A stretch of DNA of 64,000 bases. Origin: JAAXKN01 sp050258815 (GTDB taxonomy: Bacteria > Bacteroidota > Ignavibacteria > Ignavibacteriales > SURF-24). The position numbers and the translations under genes were made by a program. The stretch is taken from the NCBI GenBank assembly GCA_050258815.1, contig JBLMZM010000182.1, positions 16,454 to 80,453 of the forward strand, written 5' to 3'. The notes beneath the pieces were generated by a model, which saw only the letters and a program-made list of their open reading frames with translations, made no database searches and was not told the origin of the DNA. Positions 54,619 through 63,402 of this stretch are shown here, in pieces; the stretch's first letter is position 1; each line of letters begins with the position of its first letter.

Positions 54619-54760
54619 ATCTTTAGAATACGCATACAGAAGACAAGCGCGCAGGGTCAGAATGTCTTTACTGTAATCCTTTTATTATATAAGAATTAAA
54701 AAATAGCTTATCTTCTCTGATTTCCGGGTCATACATTAAATATACCCAAACCCGGACAAA

Positions 54761-55585
54761 TTAATAGAACGAGTGAAAGCTCTTAGCCAGAAAATTTGTT
54801 AGCAGGATCGAGAAAAATGCCACGAAAAATCCTGCAATCGAAAACATAATTACCTTCTTTCCCCGCCATCCACCGATGCTCTTGCTTAAAATACCGATTC
54901 CATAGATTATCCAGATTACAGCTGTAGCCACGATCTTCGGGTCGAAATATGTAAAATTAGGGAAAGCCGAAGGCAGCCATATTACACCGATAATAATTGC
55001 CATGGTCAGCAGGACAAAACCTATCACTACTGAATAATAGCTTAATTGCTCCAGAATTTCCAGACTCGGGAGGCGTTCGAAAATAAGTCCGAATTTATTC
55101 AGCTTAATTCTCTTATACAGCATCCAGAAGAGCAGACCATAAACTGCGGAAATTGTAATGCCCGAGTACCCCAGCAGTGCACTTATTACGTGCAGGCCCA
55201 GCATTCTGTTGCGCAGGACCTCCTTTACAGAGGTAAGGTCCTGGATAAAAACCGAAGAAATGAGCTGGAAAATGATGGAAAAAACAATAATGAATAATCC
55301 TGTACCCCTGATATCCGTAAGCAGCTCAAGAATAAAATAGCTGCAGCTTATGGAAAACGCCAATACCGTGAAAATTTCAAACACATTAGTTATTGGGGGG
55401 TGATTAAAATCGATAGTTCTGGCCAGCAGATAAAAAGTATGCAAAATCAGCGTGATGAATAAAAAAATTCTTTTTGAATTCGCAAATTTGTGCTTTTCCT
55501 TTACGAAATCATATAAATAAACTAAAAATGTGAGACCGTAAAAAACAGGCAGCAGGATATTTAGAATTTTTACCGCAGAATACAT
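54761..55585 (-). CDS. ccsA: CcsA/HemX-like cytochrome c assembly membrane protein
   Basis: A 274-residue protein with about eight hydrophobic helices, of the CcsA/CcmC heme-handling family. It contains the conserved H-P-P-I-T-N-V-F-E-I segment and a second histidine in L-G-L-H-V-I-S-A-L-L-G-Y, the usual heme-ligand positions. The true W-G/W-D-rich signature of CcsA is reduced, so it may be the HemX variant that often heads hem operons and affects HemA level. I chose ATG 55585 because the 26 residues before it run into the repeat region and are not typical; the ribosome-binding site is weak (AAGAAAG). It heads the heme block. Confidence 0.82.
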   Translation of the reverse strand: MYSAVKILNILLPVFYGLTFLVYLYDFVKEKHKFANSKRIFLFITLILHTFYLLARTIDFNHPPITNVFEIFTVLAFSISCSYFILELLTDIRGTGLFIIVFSIIFQLISSVFIQDLTSVKEVLRNRMLGLHVISALLGYSGITISAVYGLLFWMLYKRIKLNKFGLIFERLPSLEILEQLSYYSVVIGFVLLTMAIIIGVIWLPSAFPNFTYFDPKIVATAVIWIIYGIGILSKSIGGWRGKKVIMFSIAGFFVAFFSILLTNFLAKSFHSFY

Positions 55586-55681
55586 ATACTTTCTTAAAAA
55601 AATGACTGATGGGTTCAAAAATAGTAAAAGCTTTTTATATTCGCAACTCATAATTAGACCCACGGGTCAGTCTTTTCAATT

Positions 55682-55765
55682 AAAAAGGAAAAAGTAAAAA
55701 GGAAAAAGTAAAAAGGAAAAAGTAAAAAGGAAAAAGTAAAAAGGAAAAAGGAAAAAGGAAAAAGG
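55682..55765. repeat. Twelve exact tandem heptamers (AAAAAGG/AAAAAGT)
   Basis: Eight units alternate AAAAAGG and AAAAAGT (four 14-base copies), then four AAAAAGG units follow without a break, 84 bp in all. The tract lies 97 bp upstream of the chosen ccsA start and 92 bp from the end of gmd. It is not in a coding frame that I can support. Confidence 0.95.
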
Positions 55766-55808
55766 GGAGAAGAAAAATTAAAAGCAGGGGATCCTGATGG
55801 AAGGTTTT

Positions 55809-55847
55809 ATATATCAGTCCCGGACTGTGTAACCGGGACTGATATAT
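55809..55847 (-). terminator. Hairpin terminator downstream of gmd
   Basis: ATATATCAGTCCCGG (55809-55823) and CCGGGACTGATATAT (55833-55847) are perfect complements around a 9-base loop, 10 bases after the gmd stop. The T tract on the minus strand is short (TATATAAAACC), so efficiency is uncertain. Confidence 0.75.
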
Positions 55848-55856
55848 CTGAAAAAA

Positions 55857-56945
55857 TCAGCCTTTAATTCTGAGTATATTCTGAAAATCGGCTTTGGTCA
55901 TGAGTTTAACCAGGTCCTCAAACTTAGTCTCAGGTTCCCAACCGAGAGTTTCTTTAGCCTTTGTGGCATCACCTATAAGCAGTTCAACCTCAGTAGGGCG
56001 GTAGTATCCGGGTGATACCTCAACGACACACATTCCCGGTTTTAAGTGCTGAGATAAGGACTTGGTAACAGCTGGATCAATACTCCTGATTACACCTTTT
56101 TCATTCTCCTCACTGCCTGTCCAGTCAAGCTGAATACCCAGCTCACCGAAGGTAAGATCTGTAAACTCTCTTACCGTGTGTGTTTCACCAGTAGCAAGCA
56201 CAAAGTCCTCAGCCTTATCATGCTGGAGTATTCTCCACATTCCCTCGCAGTATTCAGGAGCAAAGCCCCAGTCACGTTTGGCGTTCAGGTTACCCAAAAC
56301 CAGCTTATCCTGCAGGCCAAGAGCAATTCTGGATGCTGCAATGGTGATCTTTCTTGTTACGAATGTTTCACCACGCCTGGGGGATTCATGATTAAAGAGT
56401 ATGCCGTTGCATGCAAAAAGGTTGTATGCCTCACGGTAGTTTACTATCATCCAGTAGGCGTATAGCTTGGCTACTCCGTATGGGGAGCGCGGATAGAACG
56501 GGGTGTGCTCTGTCTGGGGTACTTCCTGTACCTTGCCGTAGAGCTCACTGGTTGAGGCCTGGTACAGCTTCACCTCACGCCCCAGTCCAACCTCACGAAT
56601 TGCATCCAGGAATCTCAGTGTACCGAGTGCATCCACCTGGGCCGTGTAATCAGGTACCTCAAATGATACTTTCACATGGCTTTGTGCGGCAAGGTTATAT
56701 ATTTCAGCCGGACCAATCTTCTCAAGCAGGCGGTTCAGGCTGCTCGTGTCTACGAGGTCGCCATAGTGCAGAAACAGTGTCTTGCCGTGTATTTCAGGGT
56801 TATTGAACAGGTGATCAATCCTGGCCGTATTGAATGAGCTGCTGCGTCTTACGATGCCGTGTACCTCGTAACCCTTCTCCAGTAGTATTTCTGTCAGGTA
56901 GCTTCCGTCCTGACCCGTGATGCCGGTTATTAGTGCTTTTTTCAT
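55857..56945 (-). CDS. gmd: GDP-mannose 4,6-dehydratase
   Basis: A 362-residue short-chain dehydrogenase/reductase that makes GDP-4-keto-6-deoxymannose. It shows the NADP loop G-I-T-G-Q-D-G-S-Y-L, the catalytic Y-x-x-x-K in S-P-Y-G-V-A-K and T-S-E-L-Y-G before it. Together with the fcl gene 150 bp upstream on the same strand it gives GDP-L-fucose for surface glycans. Length is normal. Confidence 0.97.
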   Translation of the reverse strand: MKKALITGITGQDGSYLTEILLEKGYEVHGIVRRSSSFNTARIDHLFNNPEIHGKTLFLHYGDLVDTSSLNRLLEKIGPAEIYNLAAQSHVKVSFEVPDYTAQVDALGTLRFLDAIREVGLGREVKLYQASTSELYGKVQEVPQTEHTPFYPRSPYGVAKLYAYWMIVNYREAYNLFACNGILFNHESPRRGETFVTRKITIAASRIALGLQDKLVLGNLNAKRDWGFAPEYCEGMWRILQHDKAEDFVLATGETHTVREFTDLTFGELGIQLDWTGSEENEKGVIRSIDPAVTKSLSQHLKPGMCVVEVSPGYYRPTEVELLIGDATKAKETLGWEPETKFEDLVKLMTKADFQNILRIKG

Positions 56946-57095
56946 GTGTTAAAGAAATTAAAAATTAAAAATTAAAAAATTAAAGTCTTTGCAGGCGGAA
57001 TAACAATTTAAATAAACTTAAAATTAAAGAATACAAAAAGTAACGATCCAGATATAAATTAAATTTTCAGAGTGCTGGCTCTTTATAATACTTTT

Positions 57096-58046
57096 TTAAT
57101 TGAAATAGTTTTCCAGAAACCACTTATATGCTTTTGAGATTCCTTCTTTCAGTTCAGTTTTATGGTGCCATCCCAGGTTGTGCAGCCTTGAGATATCCAT
57201 AAGTTTTCTGGGGGTCCCATCTGGTTTTGTCCTGTCATAGACTATCCTGCCCTCAAAGCCGACCACATCGGCAATAGTAGTTACCAGTTCAGCTATTGTC
57301 AGGTCTTCACCGGTTCCAATATTGATCTGCGAAATGCCATTTTCGTACAGGTCCGGGGCGTTAATATGCTGCATTACATAATACACGGCATCGGCAAGGT
57401 CCTCCACGTATAAAAATTCGCGTTTTGGCGTTCCGGTTCCCCATACTTGTACTGAATCACTTCCGTTTACCTTTGCCTCATGAAATTTTCTTATAAGGGC
57501 CGGCAGCACATGAGAGGTCTCCAGGTTAAAATTATCATAAGGTCCGTAAAGGTTTGTAGGCATAACTGAGATGAAATTTGATCCGTACTGTCTGTAGTAG
57601 CTTTCGCACAGTTTAATTCCGGCAATTTTGGCGATTGCATAGGGTTCATTTGTATATTCAAGCGGACCCGTAAGCAGGTATTCCTCTTTAAGGGGCTGGG
57701 GCGCGAGTTTGGGATAAATGCAGGAGCTGCCTAAAAATAAGAGCTTTTCTGCGCCATATTTATGTGCTGCATGAATAATATTGGCCTCTATCATGAGGTT
57801 TTCATAAATGAACTGTGCCCTGTAGGTGTCATTTGCCAGTATGCCGCCAACCTTTGCTGCTGCAACTATGACATATTCGGGTTTCTCGCCCTCAAAAAAG
57901 CTTTCCACCATATCCTGGCGGATCAGGTTGAGTTCATTTAAGTCTTTTGTAATGATATTCTGGCAGCCCTCTGCCTGCAGTTTCCTGTAAATTGCCGAGC
58001 CCACCATTCCACGGTGTCCCGCAACATAAATCTTCCTGTTTTTCAT
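57096..58046 (-). CDS. fcl: GDP-L-fucose synthase
   Basis: A 316-residue epimerase/reductase that converts the Gmd product to GDP-L-fucose. It has the NADP loop G-H-R-G-M-V-G-S-A-I, the catalytic Y-A-I-A-K segment and S-S-C-I-Y-P. I chose ATG 58046, which gives the normal family N-terminus K-N-R-K-I-Y-V-A-G-H and has an AGG nearby; the frame is open for 21 more hydrophobic-looking codons upstream that do not fit the family. Divergent from wecB across an AT-rich 243-bp gap. Confidence 0.95.
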   Translation of the reverse strand: MKNRKIYVAGHRGMVGSAIYRKLQAEGCQNIITKDLNELNLIRQDMVESFFEGEKPEYVIVAAAKVGGILANDTYRAQFIYENLMIEANIIHAAHKYGAEKLLFLGSSCIYPKLAPQPLKEEYLLTGPLEYTNEPYAIAKIAGIKLCESYYRQYGSNFISVMPTNLYGPYDNFNLETSHVLPALIRKFHEAKVNGSDSVQVWGTGTPKREFLYVEDLADAVYYVMQHINAPDLYENGISQINIGTGEDLTIAELVTTIADVVGFEGRIVYDRTKPDGTPRKLMDISRLHNLGWHHKTELKEGISKAYKWFLENYFN

Positions 58047-58289
58047 CTCTGCCTGAAAATGGATAATAAAATAAAATACAAAAAAACAAACTAAAACAAA
58101 GATATTCAAACAATCAATGCTAAAACAATAATAATCTTTGAATCCTCCTCATAAAATTAGTATTATATAAAGGAGTGCAAATAGAAGTCCCACTTGTTTT
58201 AAGGATTTGTATTTTACCTCTTTTTCTTTACTTTTGGCTTTCTTAAACTGGAGATAACTTAATATTAAATAATTTCGGGAGAATGAGCT

Positions 58290-59387
58290 TTGAAGAAGAT
58301 AATTTCTGTTGTTGGTGCAAGACCAAATTTTATGAAAGTAGCACCATTACACAAGGCATTTAAGAAATTTGATGGTCAGGTAGAACATCTTATCTGCCAT
58401 ACCGGACAGCATTATGACGAAAAAATGTCGAAAATATTCTTTAATGACCTGGAACTGCCCAAGCCTCATTTTTACCTGGGTGTTGGTTCCGGTTCCCATG
58501 CAGAGCAAACCGCCAGGGTTATGATTGAATTCGAAAAAGTGCTTCTCTCAGAAAAGCCGGATCTGGTAATTGTAGTCGGAGACGTAAATTCTACAATAGC
58601 CTGCAGCCTGGTTGCTTCCAAATTAAATATAAGAGTTGCACACGTTGAAGCCGGTTTGAGGAGTTTTGACAGGGAAATGCCAGAGGAGATTAACAGGCTT
58701 TTGACTGATGCTATTGCCGATTTTCTGTTTGTAACAGAGAAAAGCGGTCTGGAGCACCTTAAAAATGAAGGGGTAAATGAAAGTAAGGTTTTCTTTACGG
58801 GGAATGTGATGATTGACAGTCTGGTTAATTACCTGCCCAAGGCTGACAAATCTGATATTCTGGACTGCTATAAACTTGCAAAAAACAATTATATTCTTGT
58901 AACACTTCACCGTCCCAGCAACGTGGATTCAAAGGAATACCTGAGTAAGCTCATCCATTTATTGAATACAGTATCTGAAAAAAGAAAGCTCATATTCCCG
59001 ATTCATCCCAGGACAAAGACAAATATGCACAGATTCGGGCTGGAGGATCTTCTCAGTAATAATGTAATACTGACTGAGCCCATCGGATACATTGATTTTC
59101 TTGCTCTGACGAAAAATGCCGAACTGATAATTACAGACAGCGGAGGCATTCAGGAGGAAAGCACTTATCTGGGCGTACAGTGCATAACCGTACGCAATAA
59201 CACGGAAAGACCCGTTACCGTAGAGGTAGGTACAAACCAGCTCATCGGTACCGACCTGCAGGAGGTTGAATCAGCTGCGCTGAAGGTTCTAAATGGTAGC
59301 CGGAAAGAGGGGAATATTCCTGAATTATGGGATGGACGTGCCGCAGAAAGAATTGTTGAAATCATCCTTGACCAATTAAAAAATTAA
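58290..59387 (+). CDS. wecB: UDP-N-acetylglucosamine 2-epimerase (non-hydrolysing)
   Basis: A 365-residue enzyme that interconverts UDP-GlcNAc and UDP-ManNAc for surface polysaccharide. The start G-A-R-P-N-F-M-K, the substrate loop G-Q-H-Y-D-E-K-M-S, H-V-E-A-G-L-R-S and D-S-G-G-I-Q-E-E are all present. The start codon is TTG at 58290, with GGGAGA eight bases ahead; the nearby ATG at 58283 is in another frame. The dehydrogenase at the right edge could act on its product. Confidence 0.96.
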   Translation: MKKIISVVGARPNFMKVAPLHKAFKKFDGQVEHLICHTGQHYDEKMSKIFFNDLELPKPHFYLGVGSGSHAEQTARVMIEFEKVLLSEKPDLVIVVGDVNSTIACSLVASKLNIRVAHVEAGLRSFDREMPEEINRLLTDAIADFLFVTEKSGLEHLKNEGVNESKVFFTGNVMIDSLVNYLPKADKSDILDCYKLAKNNYILVTLHRPSNVDSKEYLSKLIHLLNTVSEKRKLIFPIHPRTKTNMHRFGLEDLLSNNVILTEPIGYIDFLALTKNAELIITDSGGIQEESTYLGVQCITVRNNTERPVTVEVGTNQLIGTDLQEVESAALKVLNGSRKEGNIPELWDGRAAERIVEIILDQLKN

Positions 59388-59564
59388 TAATTAAAAATAC
59401 AGAAGTGAGTATAAGGAGTCCCGAGTTCTTAGTCGTCAATGTTTGTTCTGACTATGGACTCAGGAACTACGGCTTATAGGAATTCTTTCACGCATTCATG
59501 ATTTGATCCGGGGGTCATAAAAATTTAAGCACTGGCTATTTTTTTTAATATGGGTTCATACTGA

Positions 59565-59762
59565 ATGATATTCAGGCAGATAAAGCGAATCGTGGTAGCT
59601 GTTGTTGGGTTTACGGTCCTGATGATCGGTATTGCGATGGTCGTTTTGCCCGGCCCTGCCTTTATTCTCATTCCTGCCGGAATAGCGATCCTGGCTACGG
59701 AGTTTGTCTGGGCCAGAAAGCTGCTCAATAAGGTCAAGGGCAGATTCAGAAAGAAAAGCTAA
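59565..59762 (+). CDS. Small PGPGW-family membrane protein
   Basis: A 65-residue inner-membrane protein with two hydrophobic segments and a central V-V-L-P-G-P-A-F-I-L-I-P-A-G sequence, a variant of the PGPGW-type repeat family, followed by W-A-R-K-L-L and a basic tail. Function unknown. No strong ribosome-binding site is visible. Confidence 0.75.
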   Translation: MIFRQIKRIVVAVVGFTVLMIGIAMVVLPGPAFILIPAGIAILATEFVWARKLLNKVKGRFRKKS

Positions 59763-59876
59763 CCAATCAGATTAAACTATTACTGCCCGACCAGGAACTG
59801 AAGCCAATTAAGTGCTTCCATGCCAATCCGTAAGCAGAAAGGCAGGAAAACACTTCTATTTGACTACGGACCCAGA

Positions 59877-60359
59877 CTATTTTTTCATTTTCTTAATCAG
59901 ATTCTGTAAAGTACAGACAACTGACTGCAATTTATCATTTTCCAGATTTGAAAGAATATCTGAATGGATTCTTAAGTTACTGTCGTTGAATTCCTTGATG
60001 AGCGGTACGCTCTTGCTGGTTAAAAATACGTTAATACCCCTTCTGTCCTCGGGATTAATATTTCTTGAAATCAGCTTTTTATTCTCCAGCGAAGTGATAA
60101 TATGGGTCACTCTGCCCGGAGTAAGTTTCATTTCTTTAACCAGGTCTTTGATGCTCATGGTATCAGTATGCCTGAAATAACACAGCAATTTAAACTCGGC
60201 GGGAGTAAGATCGAATCTTTCAGCAAAAGATAGTTCTCTGTCATAACAGGTTCTGGCTAGCTCGAAAGTAAGTTCTGCCAGCATTTTGACCTGGCTTTTT
60301 CTTTCCTTTTCGAGATTATAGTCCATGGGGAGTTTGATTTTGTTTTTTGTTTGTTCCAT
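59877..60359 (-). CDS. MarR family transcriptional regulator
   Basis: A 160-residue winged-helix regulator. The DNA-binding part has the pattern M-S-I-K-D-L-V-K-E-M-K-L-T-P-G-R-V-T-H-I-I followed by L-E-N-K-K-L-I and the wing N-P-E-D-R-R-G-I-N-V. The start offers two in-frame ATGs 12 codons apart. It stands alone, with no divergent gene close by, so its target cannot be guessed. MarR proteins usually sense phenolic compounds or oxidants. Confidence 0.94.
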   Translation of the reverse strand: MEQTKNKIKLPMDYNLEKERKSQVKMLAELTFELARTCYDRELSFAERFDLTPAEFKLLCYFRHTDTMSIKDLVKEMKLTPGRVTHIITSLENKKLISRNINPEDRRGINVFLTSKSVPLIKEFNDSNLRIHSDILSNLENDKLQSVVCTLQNLIKKMKK

Positions 60360-60723
60360 AATTCCCAGCAGATAAAATTTTCACTATTCTAAAACAATTA
60401 TTTTATCACCCCCAAAAGTAAATAGTTCACAGGCAAAAGGCAAAGAAAACAGGAGACAATTAAAAATTAAAAAGTGAAAAAAATCCGGCGTCTCGTGGCT
60501 CCCGTTGGATTTTGGACTAAGGCTTAATGAAAACAGGCCGGATAATACAACCAGGCATTCCCTCATTCATGCTTTCCTCTCATCTTACCCGGTGCGCGAT
60601 TAATAATCTTGAAATTTGGCTGTTTAATGCTTAATGTTGAATGTTTTGTTATTCCTGCTTAGCGGGAAATCAACCATTTTTAACAGTTTTCCTTGAATTT
60701 TTTAATTTTAACCTGATTCAGAA
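60360..60723. other. Intergenic stretch of 364 bp with short-word repeats
   Basis: It contains AATTAAAAATTAAAAA near 60459-60474 and TTTTGGACTAAGG near 60509-60521, words that recur in other gaps of this region, then AT-rich DNA before uvrB. No gene or RNA can be supported. Confidence 0.5.
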
Positions 60724-62742
60724 ATGCAAAAAAACTTTGAACTAGTATCAAATTATAAACCTTCGGGTGATCAGCCCGAAGCCATTCGTCAGCTCGTAGA
60801 GGGTTTATACCGCGGAGAGAAGGAGCAGATTCTTCTCGGGGTTACGGGCAGCGGAAAAACCTATACGATTTCCAATGTAATTAAAGAAGTGAACAGGCCA
60901 ACCCTTATAATTTCGCACAATAAGACTCTGGCTGCACAGCTTTATTCAGAATTCAAGTCCTTTTTCCCCAATAATGCGGTGGAATTCTTCATCAGCTATT
61001 ATGATTACTATCAGCCGGAAGCCTATGTGGTTAAGAGTGATCTATATATAGAGAAGGATTTTTCAATAAATGAAGAAATTGACCGTTTGCGCCTTAAAGC
61101 CACAACTGCACTGATTGAGGGACGGAATGACGTTATAATCATTGCGAGCGTGAGCTGCATTTACGGTATTGGTGCACCTCAGGAATACGCAAATCAGATA
61201 CTTTTCGTCAAAAAAGGGGAGGAGCTGCCGCGTAAAAAGCTCATGCGCAAACTGATTGACATTTATTACACGCGTAATGACGCGGAATTTACTAGGGGAA
61301 CATTCAGGGCCCGGGGGGATGTAGTTGAAGTAATTCCGGCTTACCAGTATGATGAGGCTATAAGGATAGAATACTGGGGAGATGAAATAGAAAAAGTATC
61401 GGTTATTGACTCAATAACGGGTGACGTAATCCGCGAGACAGATTCGGTGGCAATATATCCGGCGAAATATTTTGTAACCACCAGGGAGCAGGTAGCCCGG
61501 GGGGTTGTTTCCATTGAAGAGGAATTAAAGGAAAGATTACAATATTTCAATTCACAGGAAAAATACCTGGAAGCCCAGCGCATTGAACAACGCACCCGGT
61601 TTGATTTGGAAATGATAAAAGAAATCGGATATTGTTCGGGTATAGAAAATTATTCCCGGCATATGGACGGGCGCCCGCCGGGATCCAGGCCATACTGTCT
61701 GTTTGATTACTTTCCAAAAGATTTTCTGCTAGTAATAGATGAATCGCATGTAACTATTCCGCAGATTAAAGGAATGTTCAATGGCGACAAGGCCAGAAAA
61801 GAGGTCCTGGTGGAATATGGCTTCCGTCTGCCCTCGGCTCTTGATAACCGTCCTCTTAAATTCCAGGAATTTGAAACTATGACCAACCAGGTCATCTACG
61901 TCAGTGCTACACCGGCTGATTATGAGATGCAAAAGACGGGGGGAGCGTTCGTTGAGCAGATCATCAGGCCTACCGGGCTCCTGGATCCGGAGATAGAAGT
62001 GCGTCCTGTAAAAGGACAGATTGACGACCTGATTGCAGAGATCAGGATCAGGGTGGTAAAGAAGGAACGGATACTTGTAACGACCCTTACTAAAAAAATG
62101 GCTGAAGACCTGACTGATTATCTGGATAAAATTGGCATTCAGGTGCGCTATATCCATAGTGACATTGATGCCCTTGAAAGGGTTGAAATTGTGCGCGACC
62201 TGCGTTTGGGTGATTTCGACGTACTGGTAGGTGTTAACCTGTTGAGAGAGGGGTTGGATCTTCCTGAGGTTTCACTGGTGGCAATAATTGATGCCGACAA
62301 GGAGGGATTCCTCAGGAGCGAGCGCTCGCTGATGCAGACGGCTGGCAGGACTGCGCGTAATGTGAACGGCAAGGTTATTATGTATGCCGATGTGATAACG
62401 CAATCCATGCAGAAGACCATAAATGAAACCAACCGCAGGCGGGCCATACAAAAGGAATATAACAAGCAGAATAATATTACCCCGATGACCATATTTAAGA
62501 GTGTCGAAGAAATAATGAACTCTACCTCTATTGCTGATGTAAGAAAGAAAGAACCGGAGAAAAATGATTTTACATTCAGCAAGGTGGCAGAACCGGTTAT
62601 TAAATACATGACTGCTGACCAGAAGCAGGACCTCGTTGACCAGCTTACCACGCAGATGCTGGAGGCAGCAAAGGATCTTGAATTTGAGCGTGCCGCCGCC
62701 CTGCGCGATGAAATTGAGAAGCTTAAAAAAATGATTAAATAG
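60724..62742 (+). CDS. uvrB: Excinuclease ABC subunit B
   Basis: A 672-residue DNA-repair helicase-like ATPase that loads onto damaged DNA with UvrA and recruits UvrC. Walker A is G-V-T-G-S-G-K-T (K45); the beta-hairpin Y-Y-D-Y-Y-Q-P-E-A-Y is intact, as are the helicase motifs D-E-S-H and Q-T-A-G-R-T-A-R. The C-terminal UVR motif (L-E-F-E-R-A-A-A-L-R-D-E-I) binds UvrC. Length and order are standard. It is a single gene, unrelated to the sugar genes around it. Confidence 0.98.
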   Translation: MQKNFELVSNYKPSGDQPEAIRQLVEGLYRGEKEQILLGVTGSGKTYTISNVIKEVNRPTLIISHNKTLAAQLYSEFKSFFPNNAVEFFISYYDYYQPEAYVVKSDLYIEKDFSINEEIDRLRLKATTALIEGRNDVIIIASVSCIYGIGAPQEYANQILFVKKGEELPRKKLMRKLIDIYYTRNDAEFTRGTFRARGDVVEVIPAYQYDEAIRIEYWGDEIEKVSVIDSITGDVIRETDSVAIYPAKYFVTTREQVARGVVSIEEELKERLQYFNSQEKYLEAQRIEQRTRFDLEMIKEIGYCSGIENYSRHMDGRPPGSRPYCLFDYFPKDFLLVIDESHVTIPQIKGMFNGDKARKEVLVEYGFRLPSALDNRPLKFQEFETMTNQVIYVSATPADYEMQKTGGAFVEQIIRPTGLLDPEIEVRPVKGQIDDLIAEIRIRVVKKERILVTTLTKKMAEDLTDYLDKIGIQVRYIHSDIDALERVEIVRDLRLGDFDVLVGVNLLREGLDLPEVSLVAIIDADKEGFLRSERSLMQTAGRTARNVNGKVIMYADVITQSMQKTINETNRRRAIQKEYNKQNNITPMTIFKSVEEIMNSTSIADVRKKEPEKNDFTFSKVAEPVIKYMTADQKQDLVDQLTTQMLEAAKDLEFERAAALRDEIEKLKKMIK

Positions 62743-63402
62743 CTCTAAAGTCCTTAGTCCTTTGTTATGAATCCCGGGTTTCAATTGGATGGATCAGGCA
62801 AAGGACTAGGGATATATTTCCTGACTCCCGCCTGTTTTGCCCGCATTTTCCCATAGGTTTTACACTGATGTTTTTAATTGATTTCTTCTTGTAAAAATGA
62901 TTAGATTTGAACTGAAAAACTTAGAACTCTAATTATCGTAAAATATTTTAACAAAAATTAAAATATTTTAACTTAAAATGGGGAGAATGTTCTTTCGTAG
63001 GATCAGTAGTGTGATAAAAAGGGGTGCCAAAAGATAGTTTGTCTGCTTTTCTTAAGCCAATAGGGGACCGCTTTTAGCGCGAAAATTTGCCGCAATATGA
63101 AAGTTTCCTCATAAAATCAACTTTTATTTAAAAATTAAAATATCTATACTATTCCCCTGTTTTTTAAAAAAAGGACGAATTGTACATTATACACATATAT
63201 ACAGGGCAAATTGCATGCCATGTGACTAACGTGGCGGAGCTTTAAATAATTCTAAATCTTGAATTTCGAATTGAGTCACACTGAAAACGGGAAATTAAAT
63301 TTGAATGTTGAATTCCATTTAATTAGATTAACTAAATATCAAAAAGTTTATAATTTAAAGTTTACAATACATAATTCATAACTATAAAAGGGCACCGGAA
63401 TT
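62743..63402. other. Intergenic stretch of 660 bp
   Basis: It starts with GGACT-type words (62750-62800), becomes very AT-rich and contains two copies of TAAAATATTTTAAC (62939-62952 and 62959-62972) spaced exactly 20 bases apart. It probably holds the promoter of the polysaccharide locus that starts at 63403. No RNA family or gene is recognisable. Confidence 0.5.

Noticed and set aside
54723..54756. Attenuator between ccsA and hemA
   Set aside because: TCCGGGT and ACCCGGA can pair, but the stem is short, the loop long, and there is no alternative arm or T tract.
55682..55765. Possible CRISPR array
   Set aside because: Units are only 7 bases, directly adjacent and without spacers; no cas genes are near.
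58047..58289. Leader peptide or RNA element between fcl and wecB
   Set aside because: The gap is simply AT-rich; CAAAGAT/ATCTTTG can pair but only over seven bases and no conserved structure is visible.
63215..63245. JUMPstart/ops-like element before the polysaccharide operon (GTGGCGGAGC)
   Set aside because: It resembles the ops core only in part (GGCGG), is isolated and no RfaH-like gene is in the window.
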